From Acidobacteriota bacterium (lineage in GTDB: Bacteria > Acidobacteriota > Blastocatellia > Chloracidobacteriales > Chloracidobacteriaceae), in the NCBI GenBank assembly GCA_016208495.1, contig JACQXX010000070.1, positions 62,001 through 126,000 on the forward strand: a DNA stretch of 64,000 nucleotides, given 5' to 3'. The notes beneath the pieces were generated by a model. The model had not been told where the DNA came from, did no database searches, and saw nothing but the letters and a program-made list of their open reading frames with translations. Position 1 is the stretch's first letter; every line of letters begins with the position of its first letter. Below, piece by piece: positions 46,551-55,483 of this stretch. The translations under genes and the position numbers were made by a program.

Positions 46551-48341
46551 ATGCTGCTCAACAATCGGTATGAGGTTCTTAAGGAATTAAGTCAGGGAGC
46601 GTTTGGCAAAACCTTTCTGGCGGAGGACCGCAACAGCCCATCACGGCGCAAATGCGTGGTGAAACAGCTCAGACCAGATGGGAAATGTGATTTTCAGTTG
46701 GCGCGGGAACGCTTTGAACGCGAAGCTGCCGTCCTGGAACACTTAGCCGAAGAAAGCCGCCAGATACCGAATTTGTATGCCTACGTGGTTGAAGGCGGGC
46801 AGTTTTACCTGGTTCAGGAGTTTGTAGACGGTCCAACATTGGCGCAACTGGTTGAACGGCAAGGTCGTCTCTCAGAACCGGTTGTCCGTGAGATCATCAT
46901 CAAGTTGCTGGACGTGGTTGAGTACATTCACAGCCAGAACATCATTCATCGGGACATCAAACCAGACAACATCATCCTGCGCACCAGAGACAATCTTCCA
47001 GTCCTGCTTGATTTTGGAACTGTCAAAGAAGTCACGCGGCTGGATTCGGTTGGGAATCCAACCGGCTCAATGATTGGAGGAACAAGCGGGTTTATGCCGC
47101 TGGAGCAAGCAGCGGGAAGACCAATGTTTGTCAGTGATATTTTTGCTCTTGGGGTAACTGCCATTGCGCTTTTGACCGGGAAAAACCCAGGCAAAATGAC
47201 TGATCCTCGAACTGGAAATTTAAATTGGGAAACTCATGCTGGAAATATCAGTCACGAACTGGTTGAAATCCTCAATCGAAGCACCAAACAACTCCCTCAG
47301 GATCGGTATTTGGGTGCTAAAGAAATGCAATGGGCGCTCAATAGCCTGATTGTGCCAGTTGTCCGACCTGTAACTGCTCATACCGTACCAGCCAAATCTT
47401 TGCCAGAACCGACTGCACCTGCGACTCCACTGGTATCGCTGACGACTAAGACACTTCCACCACCAGTTTTAACACCGATGGTGGCATCCAAACCAATGAA
47501 GGAGCCATCACCCTCAAAACCGGTTACAACTCATATTCTGCCAAAACCCATTGCTGCTGCACCTGTTAGTTCACCGTTATCACCGACAATTGCAATACCA
47601 CCTTTAACACCGAAGGTAGCGGTTGAGCCGATTAAGAAACCACCACGTCAAGAACTGGCAGCTCTACCTCAGTTGATTAAAAATAATTTAGGAATGGAAT
47701 TTGTGTTAATCCCAGCCGGAGAGTTTCAGATGGGAGCAAAACAATTTGCACCTGAAAAACCGGTACATAAAGTGAAAATCAGCCAGCCGTTTTACCTGGG
47801 AAAATATCAGGTGACACAAGCGCAGTGGCAAGCGGTGATGGGAAGCAACCCGTCATATTTCAAAGGAGAAAACCTGCCGGTTGAAACGGTGTCGTGGGAC
47901 GATTGCCAGGATTTCATAAAGAAGTTAAATGGGAAAGGAGAAGGAGCCTACCGGTTGCCAACAGAGGCGGAATGGGAATATGCGTGTCGAGCAGGCACAA
48001 CGGGGGACTTTGGAGGGACAGGAAAGATGAAAGAAATGGGTTGGTATTCTGAAAATGCGGGAGGAAAAACCCATCCAGTGGGGAAGAAGAAACCAAACGA
48101 GTTTGGGGTATACGACATGCACGGGAACGTGTGGGAATGGTGTGAGGATTGGTATGGATTGTACCCGAGTGGGAACGTAACGGATCCGAAAGGTCCTGAC
48201 AGAGGCTCGCGCCGGGTGAATCGGGGCGGCGGTTGGAGGGGCACCGCTGTTGGCTGCCGGTCAGCGGCTCGCGGCGTCATCCTGCCCGGCTACCGCGCCA
48301 GCTACCTGGGCTTCCGTCTCGTGAGGATAGCGGATCGGTAA
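46551..48341 (+). CDS. Ser/Thr protein kinase fused to a C-terminal FGE-sulfatase/C-type-lectin variable domain (copy 1)
   Basis: The 596-residue protein has an N-terminal Hanks kinase domain: glycine loop LSQGAFGKTF, Lys38 in CVVKQL, IIHRDIKPDN with His133-Asp135, and Asp154 of DFG. A Pro-rich linker (about residues 265-375) follows. The C-terminal FGE-sulfatase-type domain starts GMEFVLIPAGEFQMG and holds YQVTQAQWQAVMGSNPSYF, RLPTEAEWEYACRAGT and DMHGNVWEWCEDWYG. The last part (48213-48326) is VR-like: a fixed framework RGG-W, CRSA-R and LGFRLVR with clustered differences from the paralogue at 57369. There is no membrane helix. The ATG at 46551 has CAAGGAG upstream; the frame to 46509 lacks support. 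The RodA-PBP gene follows 194 bp downstream. Confidence 0.93.
   Translation: MLLNNRYEVLKELSQGAFGKTFLAEDRNSPSRRKCVVKQLRPDGKCDFQLARERFEREAAVLEHLAEESRQIPNLYAYVVEGGQFYLVQEFVDGPTLAQLVERQGRLSEPVVREIIIKLLDVVEYIHSQNIIHRDIKPDNIILRTRDNLPVLLDFGTVKEVTRLDSVGNPTGSMIGGTSGFMPLEQAAGRPMFVSDIFALGVTAIALLTGKNPGKMTDPRTGNLNWETHAGNISHELVEILNRSTKQLPQDRYLGAKEMQWALNSLIVPVVRPVTAHTVPAKSLPEPTAPATPLVSLTTKTLPPPVLTPMVASKPMKEPSPSKPVTTHILPKPIAAAPVSSPLSPTIAIPPLTPKVAVEPIKKPPRQELAALPQLIKNNLGMEFVLIPAGEFQMGAKQFAPEKPVHKVKISQPFYLGKYQVTQAQWQAVMGSNPSYFKGENLPVETVSWDDCQDFIKKLNGKGEGAYRLPTEAEWEYACRAGTTGDFGGTGKMKEMGWYSENAGGKTHPVGKKKPNEFGVYDMHGNVWEWCEDWYGLYPSGNVTDPKGPDRGSRRVNRGGGWRGTAVGCRSAARGVILPGYRASYLGFRLVRIADR
48213..48326 (+). other. 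Putative DGR variable region (VR), copy 1
   Basis: The 38 codons have the frame RV-x-RGG-x-W ... CRSA-x-R ... PG-x-R ... LGFRLVR. Against copy 2 (58908-59021) the length is identical. Fifteen codons encode different residues: codons 3, 7, 9, 10, 13, 14, 19, 21-24, 27 and 29-31. Most of these keep C or T in the third position, as expected where the template codon is AAC/AAT. Eight further synonymous third-base changes also occur, so the two copies do not come from one identical template without later drift. Confidence 0.7.
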
Positions 48342-48433
48342 CACTTTGCACTGTTACCCTTTTACGCTTTGCCTGAATTTGGAGCGCGGCGAGCGAGAAC
48401 GGAGCACGGAGCAGGGGCGAAGCGAAGCCGCCC
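48339..48433 (+). repeat. Conserved 3' flank shared by both kinase-FGE genes
   Basis: From the TAA on, about 95 bp match the flank of copy 2 (59031-59127) with few changes: TAAC-CTTTGCACT-TTACCC, TTTTACGCTTTGCCTG, GCGCGGCGAGCGAGAACG and GCGAAGCGAAGCCGCCC. Such a shared flank beyond a VR is where a DGR homing signal would lie. Recent duplication is the alternative. Confidence 0.8.
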
Positions 48434-48535
48434 GCGACAAAGCGAAGTGAGATCTGCCGCATTTTTCACATCCAGCCTGCCTTGTAGACTGGGAATCTGG
48501 CCCGAATCCTCTCAACCCTGAATCGGTAATCTCCT

Positions 48536-51500
48536 ATGGCCATTACTCGCAGCACCGCCGCAGACCGCACCCAAAGACAACTGAACCAGCATCCAGCCCC
48601 AGTTTTCATTCCCGTCAATCTTGTTCTTTCATTGATTGTTTCTCTCCTCTTTGGCTATGGAGCCTGGAAGGTCAAAGCTGTTCAGGAAGTGGAATACAAT
48701 TTCACTGATGTTTCGGCTACCCTCAAAGAACAGGAAAAGATCAAACCACAACGGCAGACTCCGGTGAACCTCAATGCGGTGACATCTTCCAAGGAAATCC
48801 TTCCGATTCTTGATTTTCTGGAAAGTGATAAAGACCGTGAATTTGCCGCCGGAATCATTTATGAATACACCCGGAACAACCGGCTGGCCAATGTCGGTCA
48901 GCTCGCAAAAGTTCGCTATCGGGAAAACGACCTGCCTCCAGACGCTCCGGAGTTTCGTCGCCGCTTTGATGAGGCGAAAAAGGCTGCCGATGAAGCCAAA
49001 CTCAAACGTGACGAAGCCGCAAAACAGCCGAAGCCGGTCAAATGGTACATTCGTCTTTTGGAAATCCTGGGTATTGTTTCGCCACGGGCTGAAGAAGTTG
49101 CGCCTCCAGAGCCAGAAGTTTCAGTTCGACTCTTATCTGACATTTCCCGGATCAAGGATGACGTCGTGGTCCGCGCTCCATGGCAATTTATCTCCGGCTA
49201 CTGGCAAATGATTGGTCTGTATCTGGTTAGTATGTATGTGACACAACTCTTTTGGTGGTGGAAAAAAGGCAACTCCGATGTCTGGTTGTTCCCGATTTTG
49301 CACACGCTGACCGGACTTGGGTTGCTGATGAGCGTCAGCTTGAAAGACCCACTCCGGGATCGAATGGAATTTGAAGGCTTTGCCCTGGGGATTGTGGCTG
49401 GGTGTATCGGAATCATAGCGGTTTCCTTCATTGACCTGGACAAATTTCGCCGATCAAAAACTGCTTCCTGGGGTTGGCTGGCTGTTGCCATAGGGTTGTC
49501 GGCAGCGCTGCTTTTGTTTGGACAAGGCCCGGAAGGAAGCCCGGATGTCAAAGTGAACCTGCTGGGATTCCAACCCGTCGAAGCCATCAAAATTGCCCTG
49601 GTGTTCTTTCTGGCCGGAATCTTCGGACGCAATTGGGAAAAACTCCGCGAATTGCAACACCGCACGTCCTTACTGCCCAGGGCATTGCGAGCGGTCAATA
49701 TTCCTCGAATCCAAGATTCACTCCCCGTGATGGCCGGAGTTGGGGTCGCCATGGTCTTTTTCTTCTTTCAAAAGGATTTAGGACCGGCACTGATTGTGTC
49801 ATGCACCTTTTTGACCCTGTATGCTGTCGCCCGTGGACGATCTGTTCTTTCGATATTCGGACTCGCGGTGATTGTGCTTGGATTTTGGGGAGGGTACAAA
49901 CTTGGCTCGCCTCCGACCGTGGTGGATCGGGTCAATATGATGCTCTCGCCGTTTGACAACTATGTGCGTGGCGGCGAACAGGTCGCCCATGCGCTCTGGG
50001 CTTTTTCCACGGGAGGATTGACCGGAAGTGGGGTGGGCTACGGTGACGCACGGGTGATCCCAGCCGGGTACACCGACTTGATTATTTCAGTGGTTGGTGA
50101 GCAGCTAGGATTTGCAGGTATTCTCATTGTTTATGGACTGTATGCGGTTTTGCTCTGGCGAGGTATCCGCATTGCCCTGACGGCGGCGGAAAAGTATGAC
50201 TTCTTTTTGGCGCTTGGGCTGACATTGCTCACTGCCTATCAAATCATTCTGATCTCAGGTGGTATTCTGGGTTTGATACCGCTTTCCGGGGTCGTGTCTC
50301 CGTTTTTGAGCCACGGGAAATCCTCGATGCTGGCCAATTGTGTCATCGTCGGATTGTTGTTGTTGATTTCGTCACGAACTGGAAAACCAGAAGACACCGA
50401 ACCTTTCCACCGACAAGCTGGTGTTGTGACATTGGTTCTGGGCATGGCATTGCTGGTTATTGTTGGGAAAGCCGCTTCTGTCCAGGTCATCAATGCGGAT
50501 GAAATCATGATCGCGGGAGCACTGGTTGTTCGGAGCGAACCCTACTCGGCGGATGAATTGGCTGACTACAAAGCTGAAGTTTACAAACACGAACTGGCCG
50601 CCGCCCGCAAAAAAGCCGGGTTGCCAGATACTTCCGCCACTGATGAAGACGATGCTGGTGACAAGAAAAATGAAGATTTTGAAGCCAAATTCAAAGATGA
50701 CTTTCTGCGAAAGTATGGATTTGGTTCGCGTGGTCGTCCCTATGCCAAACGCGACTATGTGTACAATCCACGCCTGACCAGCATTGCCCAGTTGGTGCCA
50801 CGGGGCGCGATTTATGACCGGAATGGGATTCCATTAGCAACCAGCAACTGGGAGGAAATCGAACGGAACCGAAAGAAATATCAAGAGTTAGGTGTTGCCG
50901 TAGACCATGTTTGCCAGCGAAGCGACCTGCGACATTATCCATTTGGTGATCTGCTGTTTCATTTGCTTGGAAACTGGCGAACCCGGACCAACTGGGCGGC
51001 TGCCAACACAGACTATATTGAAAAGGATTACAACGACCGGTTGCAGGGCTACAGCAGTTACCCCGAACGAATCCGTCGGTATGATTCGCGGATTGAAGCT
51101 CATGTTCCGATCACGCGCCAGGATTTTCACGACCTGATTGGTGTTTTACACCATCGCCACCAGCCTGACCATCCCGCGATGAAGGAGTTTTTAAACCGCA
51201 AGCGGGATGTGCGGATGTCAATTGATATTGGGTTGCAGCAAAAAGTCGCGGTAATTCTTCGGGAAGCCATTGCCAAAGACCAGAAGCTCAAGCGTGGTTC
51301 AGTGGTTGTGATGTCGCCGGAAACTGGTGAATTGCTGGCTTCGGTCGGGTATCCGTGGCCTGGTGAACTTAAGCCGATACAGACGCCAAAAAACGCCAGT
51401 GAGAAACGCCGTGAAGAGATTCGAGCGGAAAATCTGAAAAATCTGGGGGCGATGTTGATTGACCGGGCGCGATTTGGGACGTTCCCGCCGGGCTCGACCT

Positions 51501-52261
51501 TCAAGCTGGTGACGGCCATGGCCGCCATGCCCAATGATGAAAAGGCTGTTTTTCAATGTGTTCCTCTTGGAGATGGCCGGGTTGGGTTCAAAATTCCGGG
51601 CTGGGGAGATCCGACCCGTGATGATATCGGAGACAAGTCAGCCCACGGGTCGGTCAACCTGGAACGTGGAATGGTTGTGTCGTGCAATGCCTACTTTGCT
51701 CAACTCGGAGTTCGCATCGGAGCGCCACGGTTGTTTGACACGATGAGCAAATTCAACATCAGCGCCGGGAACCCAAATACGGCAGAGGAATTAGGCAAAA
51801 CCCTGCCACAATCAGCTTATGGGCAGGGAGAAATCACCGCTTCACCATTTCAAATGGCAAAAGTCGCATCCACCGTCGCCAACCATGGCAAGATGCCGTT
51901 TGGGAAATGGGTCATTGATGAAAGCAACCAGCGAACCGATGAGCCACGGGAAATTGTCCCGATGGCTTCGGCGCAACTGCTGGCACGGGCACTCCGCGGT
52001 GTTGTCACCGAAGGAACCGGAAAAGTTTTGGCAAACTCCTCAATCCTGATTGCTGGCAAGACGGGAACGGCGGAAGCTGGGCGCGGCAGAAAATCACATT
52101 CCTGGTTTGTCGGGTTTGCGCCTTTCGGCGAACCGCCAGCCCGTCAGATTGCTTTTAGCGTGTTGATCGAAAATAGCGGCTATGGCAGCAAATATGCCGC
52201 GCCAGTTGCCAAACAAGTCGTCGAAGTGGCTCGTGAGCGTCAGTACATTTCACAAGAATGA
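48536..52261 (+). CDS. SEDS (RodA/FtsW) glycosyltransferase fused to class B penicillin-binding protein
   Basis: One 1241-residue protein holds both enzymes of a cell-wall synthase pair. After an N-terminal membrane helix and an extracytoplasmic-looking charged region, the SEDS part spans about residues 225-620. It has many membrane segments and the conserved Asp (D514) in PAGYTDLIISVVGEQLGF; this Asp is required for glycan polymerisation in the family. A further membrane helix leads into the PBP2-type part, with RGAIYDRNGIPLATS. The transpeptidase motifs are intact: SxxK at Ser987 (PPGSTFKL), SxN at Ser1049 (VVSCNAYF) and KTG at Lys1175 (AGKTGTAEAG). RodA and PbpA are separate proteins in nearly all bacteria. 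The next kinase gene lies 39 bp downstream. Confidence 0.93.
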   Translation: MAITRSTAADRTQRQLNQHPAPVFIPVNLVLSLIVSLLFGYGAWKVKAVQEVEYNFTDVSATLKEQEKIKPQRQTPVNLNAVTSSKEILPILDFLESDKDREFAAGIIYEYTRNNRLANVGQLAKVRYRENDLPPDAPEFRRRFDEAKKAADEAKLKRDEAAKQPKPVKWYIRLLEILGIVSPRAEEVAPPEPEVSVRLLSDISRIKDDVVVRAPWQFISGYWQMIGLYLVSMYVTQLFWWWKKGNSDVWLFPILHTLTGLGLLMSVSLKDPLRDRMEFEGFALGIVAGCIGIIAVSFIDLDKFRRSKTASWGWLAVAIGLSAALLLFGQGPEGSPDVKVNLLGFQPVEAIKIALVFFLAGIFGRNWEKLRELQHRTSLLPRALRAVNIPRIQDSLPVMAGVGVAMVFFFFQKDLGPALIVSCTFLTLYAVARGRSVLSIFGLAVIVLGFWGGYKLGSPPTVVDRVNMMLSPFDNYVRGGEQVAHALWAFSTGGLTGSGVGYGDARVIPAGYTDLIISVVGEQLGFAGILIVYGLYAVLLWRGIRIALTAAEKYDFFLALGLTLLTAYQIILISGGILGLIPLSGVVSPFLSHGKSSMLANCVIVGLLLLISSRTGKPEDTEPFHRQAGVVTLVLGMALLVIVGKAASVQVINADEIMIAGALVVRSEPYSADELADYKAEVYKHELAAARKKAGLPDTSATDEDDAGDKKNEDFEAKFKDDFLRKYGFGSRGRPYAKRDYVYNPRLTSIAQLVPRGAIYDRNGIPLATSNWEEIERNRKKYQELGVAVDHVCQRSDLRHYPFGDLLFHLLGNWRTRTNWAAANTDYIEKDYNDRLQGYSSYPERIRRYDSRIEAHVPITRQDFHDLIGVLHHRHQPDHPAMKEFLNRKRDVRMSIDIGLQQKVAVILREAIAKDQKLKRGSVVVMSPETGELLASVGYPWPGELKPIQTPKNASEKRREEIRAENLKNLGAMLIDRARFGTFPPGSTFKLVTAMAAMPNDEKAVFQCVPLGDGRVGFKIPGWGDPTRDDIGDKSAHGSVNLERGMVVSCNAYFAQLGVRIGAPRLFDTMSKFNISAGNPNTAEELGKTLPQSAYGQGEITASPFQMAKVASTVANHGKMPFGKWVIDESNQRTDEPREIVPMASAQLLARALRGVVTEGTGKVLANSSILIAGKTGTAEAGRGRKSHSWFVGFAPFGEPPARQIAFSVLIENSGYGSKYAAPVAKQVVEVARERQYISQE

Positions 52262-52300
52262 TGGGCCAGGTCTAAAAAGAGGGATTGGAACAAAACTGGG

Positions 52301-53545
52301 ATGGTTACTATGCTCCTAAAAAATCGGTACAAAGTAATCAGTCGGCTTGGGGTCGGTGGGTTTGGGGAAACCTTTTTAGCTGAAGACACCGATTTACCTT
52401 CGCGGCGCCGGTGTGTGATCAAGCGATTGAAGCCTGTGGAGGGCATGCTTTTAGAAGAGGCGCAGCGGCTTTTTGCTCAGGAAGCACAAATCTTGGAAGA
52501 ATTGGGAAAAGGATCCCAGGGCCGGGTGCCGGAACTTTATGCGTATTTTAATGAAGGGGAGGATTTTTACCTGGCGATGGAATATGTTAACGGCATCGCT
52601 CTGGACAGAAAGGTAAGCCAAACTGGGCCTTTGGATGAATCGGAAGTCTGGGGGCGGATTTTGCGGGCATTATTGATGACATTGGAATATGTCCACGCCC
52701 GAAAAGTAATTCATCGAGATATTAAGCCAGCCAACATCATTATTCGGAATGACGGCACTCCGGTGTTGATTGACTATGGAATTGTGAAACGACAGTTGAC
52801 AACGCTGGCCGGCGGTCAGCAGGCATACGCCCAATCAAGAAGCACGACGGGAACCGAAGGCTACACACCAGATGAACAATGGAAAGGAAAAGCGATCTAT
52901 GCCAGCGATTTGTATGCGCTTGGGATGACCGCTATTTTCGCACTCACCGGTAAATCCCCAACCGAACTGCACGATCTTGAGACAGGAGAATTTGTGTGGC
53001 GTCGATACGCTCCACGGGTAAGCGCCCAACTGGCAGGTGTCTTAGATAAAGTGGTGAGGGAAAACTATCGAGAACGATATGCCACAGCTTCCGAAATGCG
53101 CTTAGCTTTGGACCAGGCTCGCCCGGAAGATGAGCGAACTGTCCAACGTCCCATAGTCGCCAATTCAGCGCTGTCACCACGTGTGAAAGATGCTCAAGCC
53201 ACCAATGAGGTAAAGACATTCCGAATTGCCAAACCTCCAGCACCGTTGTCAGGTTCACTTGAGTCACCCAAAAGCCAGCCCATCCAGCTCTTTGCCGCTT
53301 TTGATGAGGACATATCCAACGAATCAGGTGGAAGTTCGGTCCTGCGTCCAGTTTTTTTGATTGTATCCCTTTTGTTTGCTCTGTTAGGGAGCTGGCAATT
53401 TTTCGGGTTTCAACATACCAAAGAAGAAAATACACATTTTTGGGTTGCGATTGGATTGTTTTTGATTTCGTTTGGCTGTGCCTGGCTTTTTTTCTTTCTG
53501 AGTATCAGAAAGAAAGATTCAGAGAAACCAAACACTCTGGTTTAG
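52301..53545 (+). CDS. Membrane-anchored Ser/Thr protein kinase, PknA/PknB-like
   Basis: A 414-residue kinase. The glycine loop is LGVGGFGETFLAED, the lysine is in CVIKRL, and the catalytic loop is VIHRDIKPANIII. The metal-binding motif reads DYG in VLIDYGIVKRQ (D158) in place of DFG; this substitution is tolerated in some active kinases. After a linker from about residue 275, two hydrophobic segments end the protein (VFLIVSLLFALLGSWQFF and FWVAIGLFLISFGCAWLFFFL), so the kinase faces the cytoplasm with only a short outer loop. The start may be the ATG at 52301 or the one at 52310 (MLLKNRYKV), which aligns better with its paralogues. Confidence 0.93.
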   Translation: MVTMLLKNRYKVISRLGVGGFGETFLAEDTDLPSRRRCVIKRLKPVEGMLLEEAQRLFAQEAQILEELGKGSQGRVPELYAYFNEGEDFYLAMEYVNGIALDRKVSQTGPLDESEVWGRILRALLMTLEYVHARKVIHRDIKPANIIIRNDGTPVLIDYGIVKRQLTTLAGGQQAYAQSRSTTGTEGYTPDEQWKGKAIYASDLYALGMTAIFALTGKSPTELHDLETGEFVWRRYAPRVSAQLAGVLDKVVRENYRERYATASEMRLALDQARPEDERTVQRPIVANSALSPRVKDAQATNEVKTFRIAKPPAPLSGSLESPKSQPIQLFAAFDEDISNESGGSSVLRPVFLIVSLLFALLGSWQFFGFQHTKEENTHFWVAIGLFLISFGCAWLFFFLSIRKKDSEKPNTLV

Positions 53546-53547
53546 GA

Positions 53548-53673
53548 ATGGCATCCTCATATGACCAGGAAGCGAAAGAACTGGAAAAATTGGATTTCCC
53601 CGCAACCGGAACCCGGTATCTTGAACCCGAATTGGTATCACAAAACACGAAACCACCAGAATTCATTACGTGA
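53548..53673 (+). CDS. Possible 41-residue protein between kinase and FHA genes
   Basis: The ORF starts 2 bp after the kinase TAG and ends 6 bp before the FHA ATG, so it would fit a tightly packed operon. The sequence starts MASSYDQEAKELEKLDFP and is acidic, polar and lacking membrane segments. The TGA stop lies in the ribosome binding site of the FHA gene. It resembles no family I know. It could be only a chance ORF in a 134-bp spacer. Confidence 0.4.
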   Translation: MASSYDQEAKELEKLDFPATGTRYLEPELVSQNTKPPEFIT

Positions 53674-53679
53674 GGCATT

Positions 53680-54450
53680 ATGGGTATTTTTGATAAACTA
53701 TTTGGAGGCAGACACCGCCAGCCACTCGAAATCCTGGACGATATTTTATACGAAGTTGAGTCCTACATTCAGCCCATTGGCAATGGACACAAGATATTTC
53801 CCCATCCTGTGATTCAGGTTCAACTGGCGGCAGCGGATGATGCCCACTGGGCCGTTCTGCAAGCTGCCTTTATCCAGGAAAAGCGTCTGGAGACTTCGAT
53901 CAAGCAACGCTTGCAAAAATCAGGGTGTGACACCACCCAACTCCAGGTATTGGTCGCTCGGGCGGCACCAGATACGGCTGAGATTGGTCGGAACGGGTAT
54001 GTGATTGAGTTATCGGCAACCCCACAGGTGATAGCAAAAACCGGAAGACTTGGCCCCCAGGTTCCCCCCGCCAGACTTGAGGTAATGGATGGTACGGCTG
54101 GTGTCTCGGCTTCAGATATTACCAAATCTCCATTTTTCATTGGACGCACTCCCGAAGTCAAAGATACCGCTGGGCGGATTATTCGGAGAAACGATCTGGC
54201 GTTTGAAGATGATGGGACGCATATAAACAAAACAGTCAGTCGTGAGCATGCCCGGATTGTCTATGTATCAAGCGAAGATCACTTTCGGCTCTGTGATGAG
54301 GGAAGTAGTAAGAGAACCAGCATTTTCCGGAACAATCAAACCATCCAGGTGATTGCCAATGACCCACGGGGTGTGGCACTCCACAATGGGGACGAAATCT
54401 ACTTTGGACGGGCACGAGTCAAATTCAGTATCCTTGAAGAAACCGCATAG
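53680..54450 (+). CDS. FHA domain protein, FhaA-like
   Basis: A 256-residue cytoplasmic protein. The N-terminal 120 residues (MGIFDKLFGGRHRQPLEIL and on) look like the DUF3662 type of N-terminal domain found on FhaA. The C-terminal FHA domain starts SPFFIGRTPEVKD and has SREHARIVY. FHA domains bind phosphothreonine peptides, so it is a probable substrate reader for the kinases beside it. The loop usually NGT reads GSSKRTSIF here, so the phosphopeptide contact may be altered. GTGAGG before the ATG serves as the ribosome binding site. Confidence 0.85.
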   Translation: MGIFDKLFGGRHRQPLEILDDILYEVESYIQPIGNGHKIFPHPVIQVQLAAADDAHWAVLQAAFIQEKRLETSIKQRLQKSGCDTTQLQVLVARAAPDTAEIGRNGYVIELSATPQVIAKTGRLGPQVPPARLEVMDGTAGVSASDITKSPFFIGRTPEVKDTAGRIIRRNDLAFEDDGTHINKTVSREHARIVYVSSEDHFRLCDEGSSKRTSIFRNNQTIQVIANDPRGVALHNGDEIYFGRARVKFSILEETA

Positions 54451-54547
54451 CCCGCTGTTTATTTTGCCTGGTGGTTGCCTTGACGGTAAGTGTCTGTTGA
54501 AGAAAATGGTTGAAGGTTGTGATAGACAGAAAAAAAGGAGCTGACCA

Positions 54548-55483
54548 ATGCCCGAGCGAGCAACTGGACGTGATATCGTTTTTGAGATTCTGAAAAATAT
54601 GCGTGAGAGTGCCGAACCCCTCACCCGCGATGTTCTGGTCCCAGGGATTTATAACGTTTACCTTCATATTGAAGACCATACCCGGCTGGCCGCGATTCAA
54701 GGAGATATCGCCACCGATGCCAAACAGGCGTTGGAAAATGAAATCGACCGGTCAAACCAGTTGCAAACGCCAAAGCCGCTTGACCGATTGAAGGGGATGT
54801 TTCGAGGCGGGACTGACAAATTAGGGGAAACGCTCCCGTATCGCAAACCGGTCAGTGGCTGGCAAATCATTTTTCACATCGCCACCGAGGCCGAGTTTCT
54901 CCCAGGTGAAATCGAAATCCACTCACAGTTTGCCCACAATGTAAAAACCAATCGTGGTGGCCAGGAGACCGTCATGACTGAAATGCGCCAGGGAACAGGG
55001 ACTACCCGGACTGCTATGTCTCCGAAAAGCCGCCAACCGGTTGGTCCTGCGCTGGCTGAAGAACAAACTCATGTCCGAGATGGTGGCAGCGTCCCGTTTG
55101 CGCAATCTGGTGTCCGCCCATTTGCAGTTCTTCGATATGAGAGCAAAACTGGGCCGAAGGTGCTTTCAATTCGCAAAGACGATATTGTAATTGGTCGCGG
55201 CGGTCCGAATTGCTGGGTTGATTTCCGGATTATTGCCCCGTTTGAAGCGGATACCAAAATGGTATCGAGCGAGCATATCCGGCTGAGGCGTGACCCAACG
55301 ACAGGCAAGTTCTTTATCAAAGACACCAGTTCAAATGGAACGACCGTCAATGGACAACGAATCCCACCAAGTTTAGATAATGGAACCCCCCGACGGGATC
55401 GCAATGTCGAAGTTCCGCTTCCTGAGAGTTGCCGAATTGGGCTGGCGGATGTCGTTTTTCTGGAGTTTGAGGTGTGTCAATGA
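54548..55483 (+). CDS. FHA domain protein with N-terminal DUF3662-like region
   Basis: A 311-residue protein. The N-terminal region (about residues 1-140) is alpha/beta and resembles the N-terminal domain of the preceding gene's product. A disordered linker follows. The FHA domain starts about residue 205: KVLSIRKDDIVIGRGG, then SSEHIRLRRD and DTSSNGTTVNGQRI, the full canonical phosphothreonine-binding set. It overlaps the phosphatase ATG by 4 bp (ATGA), so translation is coupled. It probably recruits kinase substrates, as FhaA/FhaB do in mycobacteria. Confidence 0.88.
   Translation: MPERATGRDIVFEILKNMRESAEPLTRDVLVPGIYNVYLHIEDHTRLAAIQGDIATDAKQALENEIDRSNQLQTPKPLDRLKGMFRGGTDKLGETLPYRKPVSGWQIIFHIATEAEFLPGEIEIHSQFAHNVKTNRGGQETVMTEMRQGTGTTRTAMSPKSRQPVGPALAEEQTHVRDGGSVPFAQSGVRPFAVLRYESKTGPKVLSIRKDDIVIGRGGPNCWVDFRIIAPFEADTKMVSSEHIRLRRDPTTGKFFIKDTSSNGTTVNGQRIPPSLDNGTPRRDRNVEVPLPESCRIGLADVVFLEFEVCQ

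Noticed and set aside
53440-53673. 77-codon frame overlapping the end of the membrane kinase
   Set aside because: Its first half is an out-of-frame copy of the kinase helix; only the last 41 codons, after the kinase stop, could be a gene.
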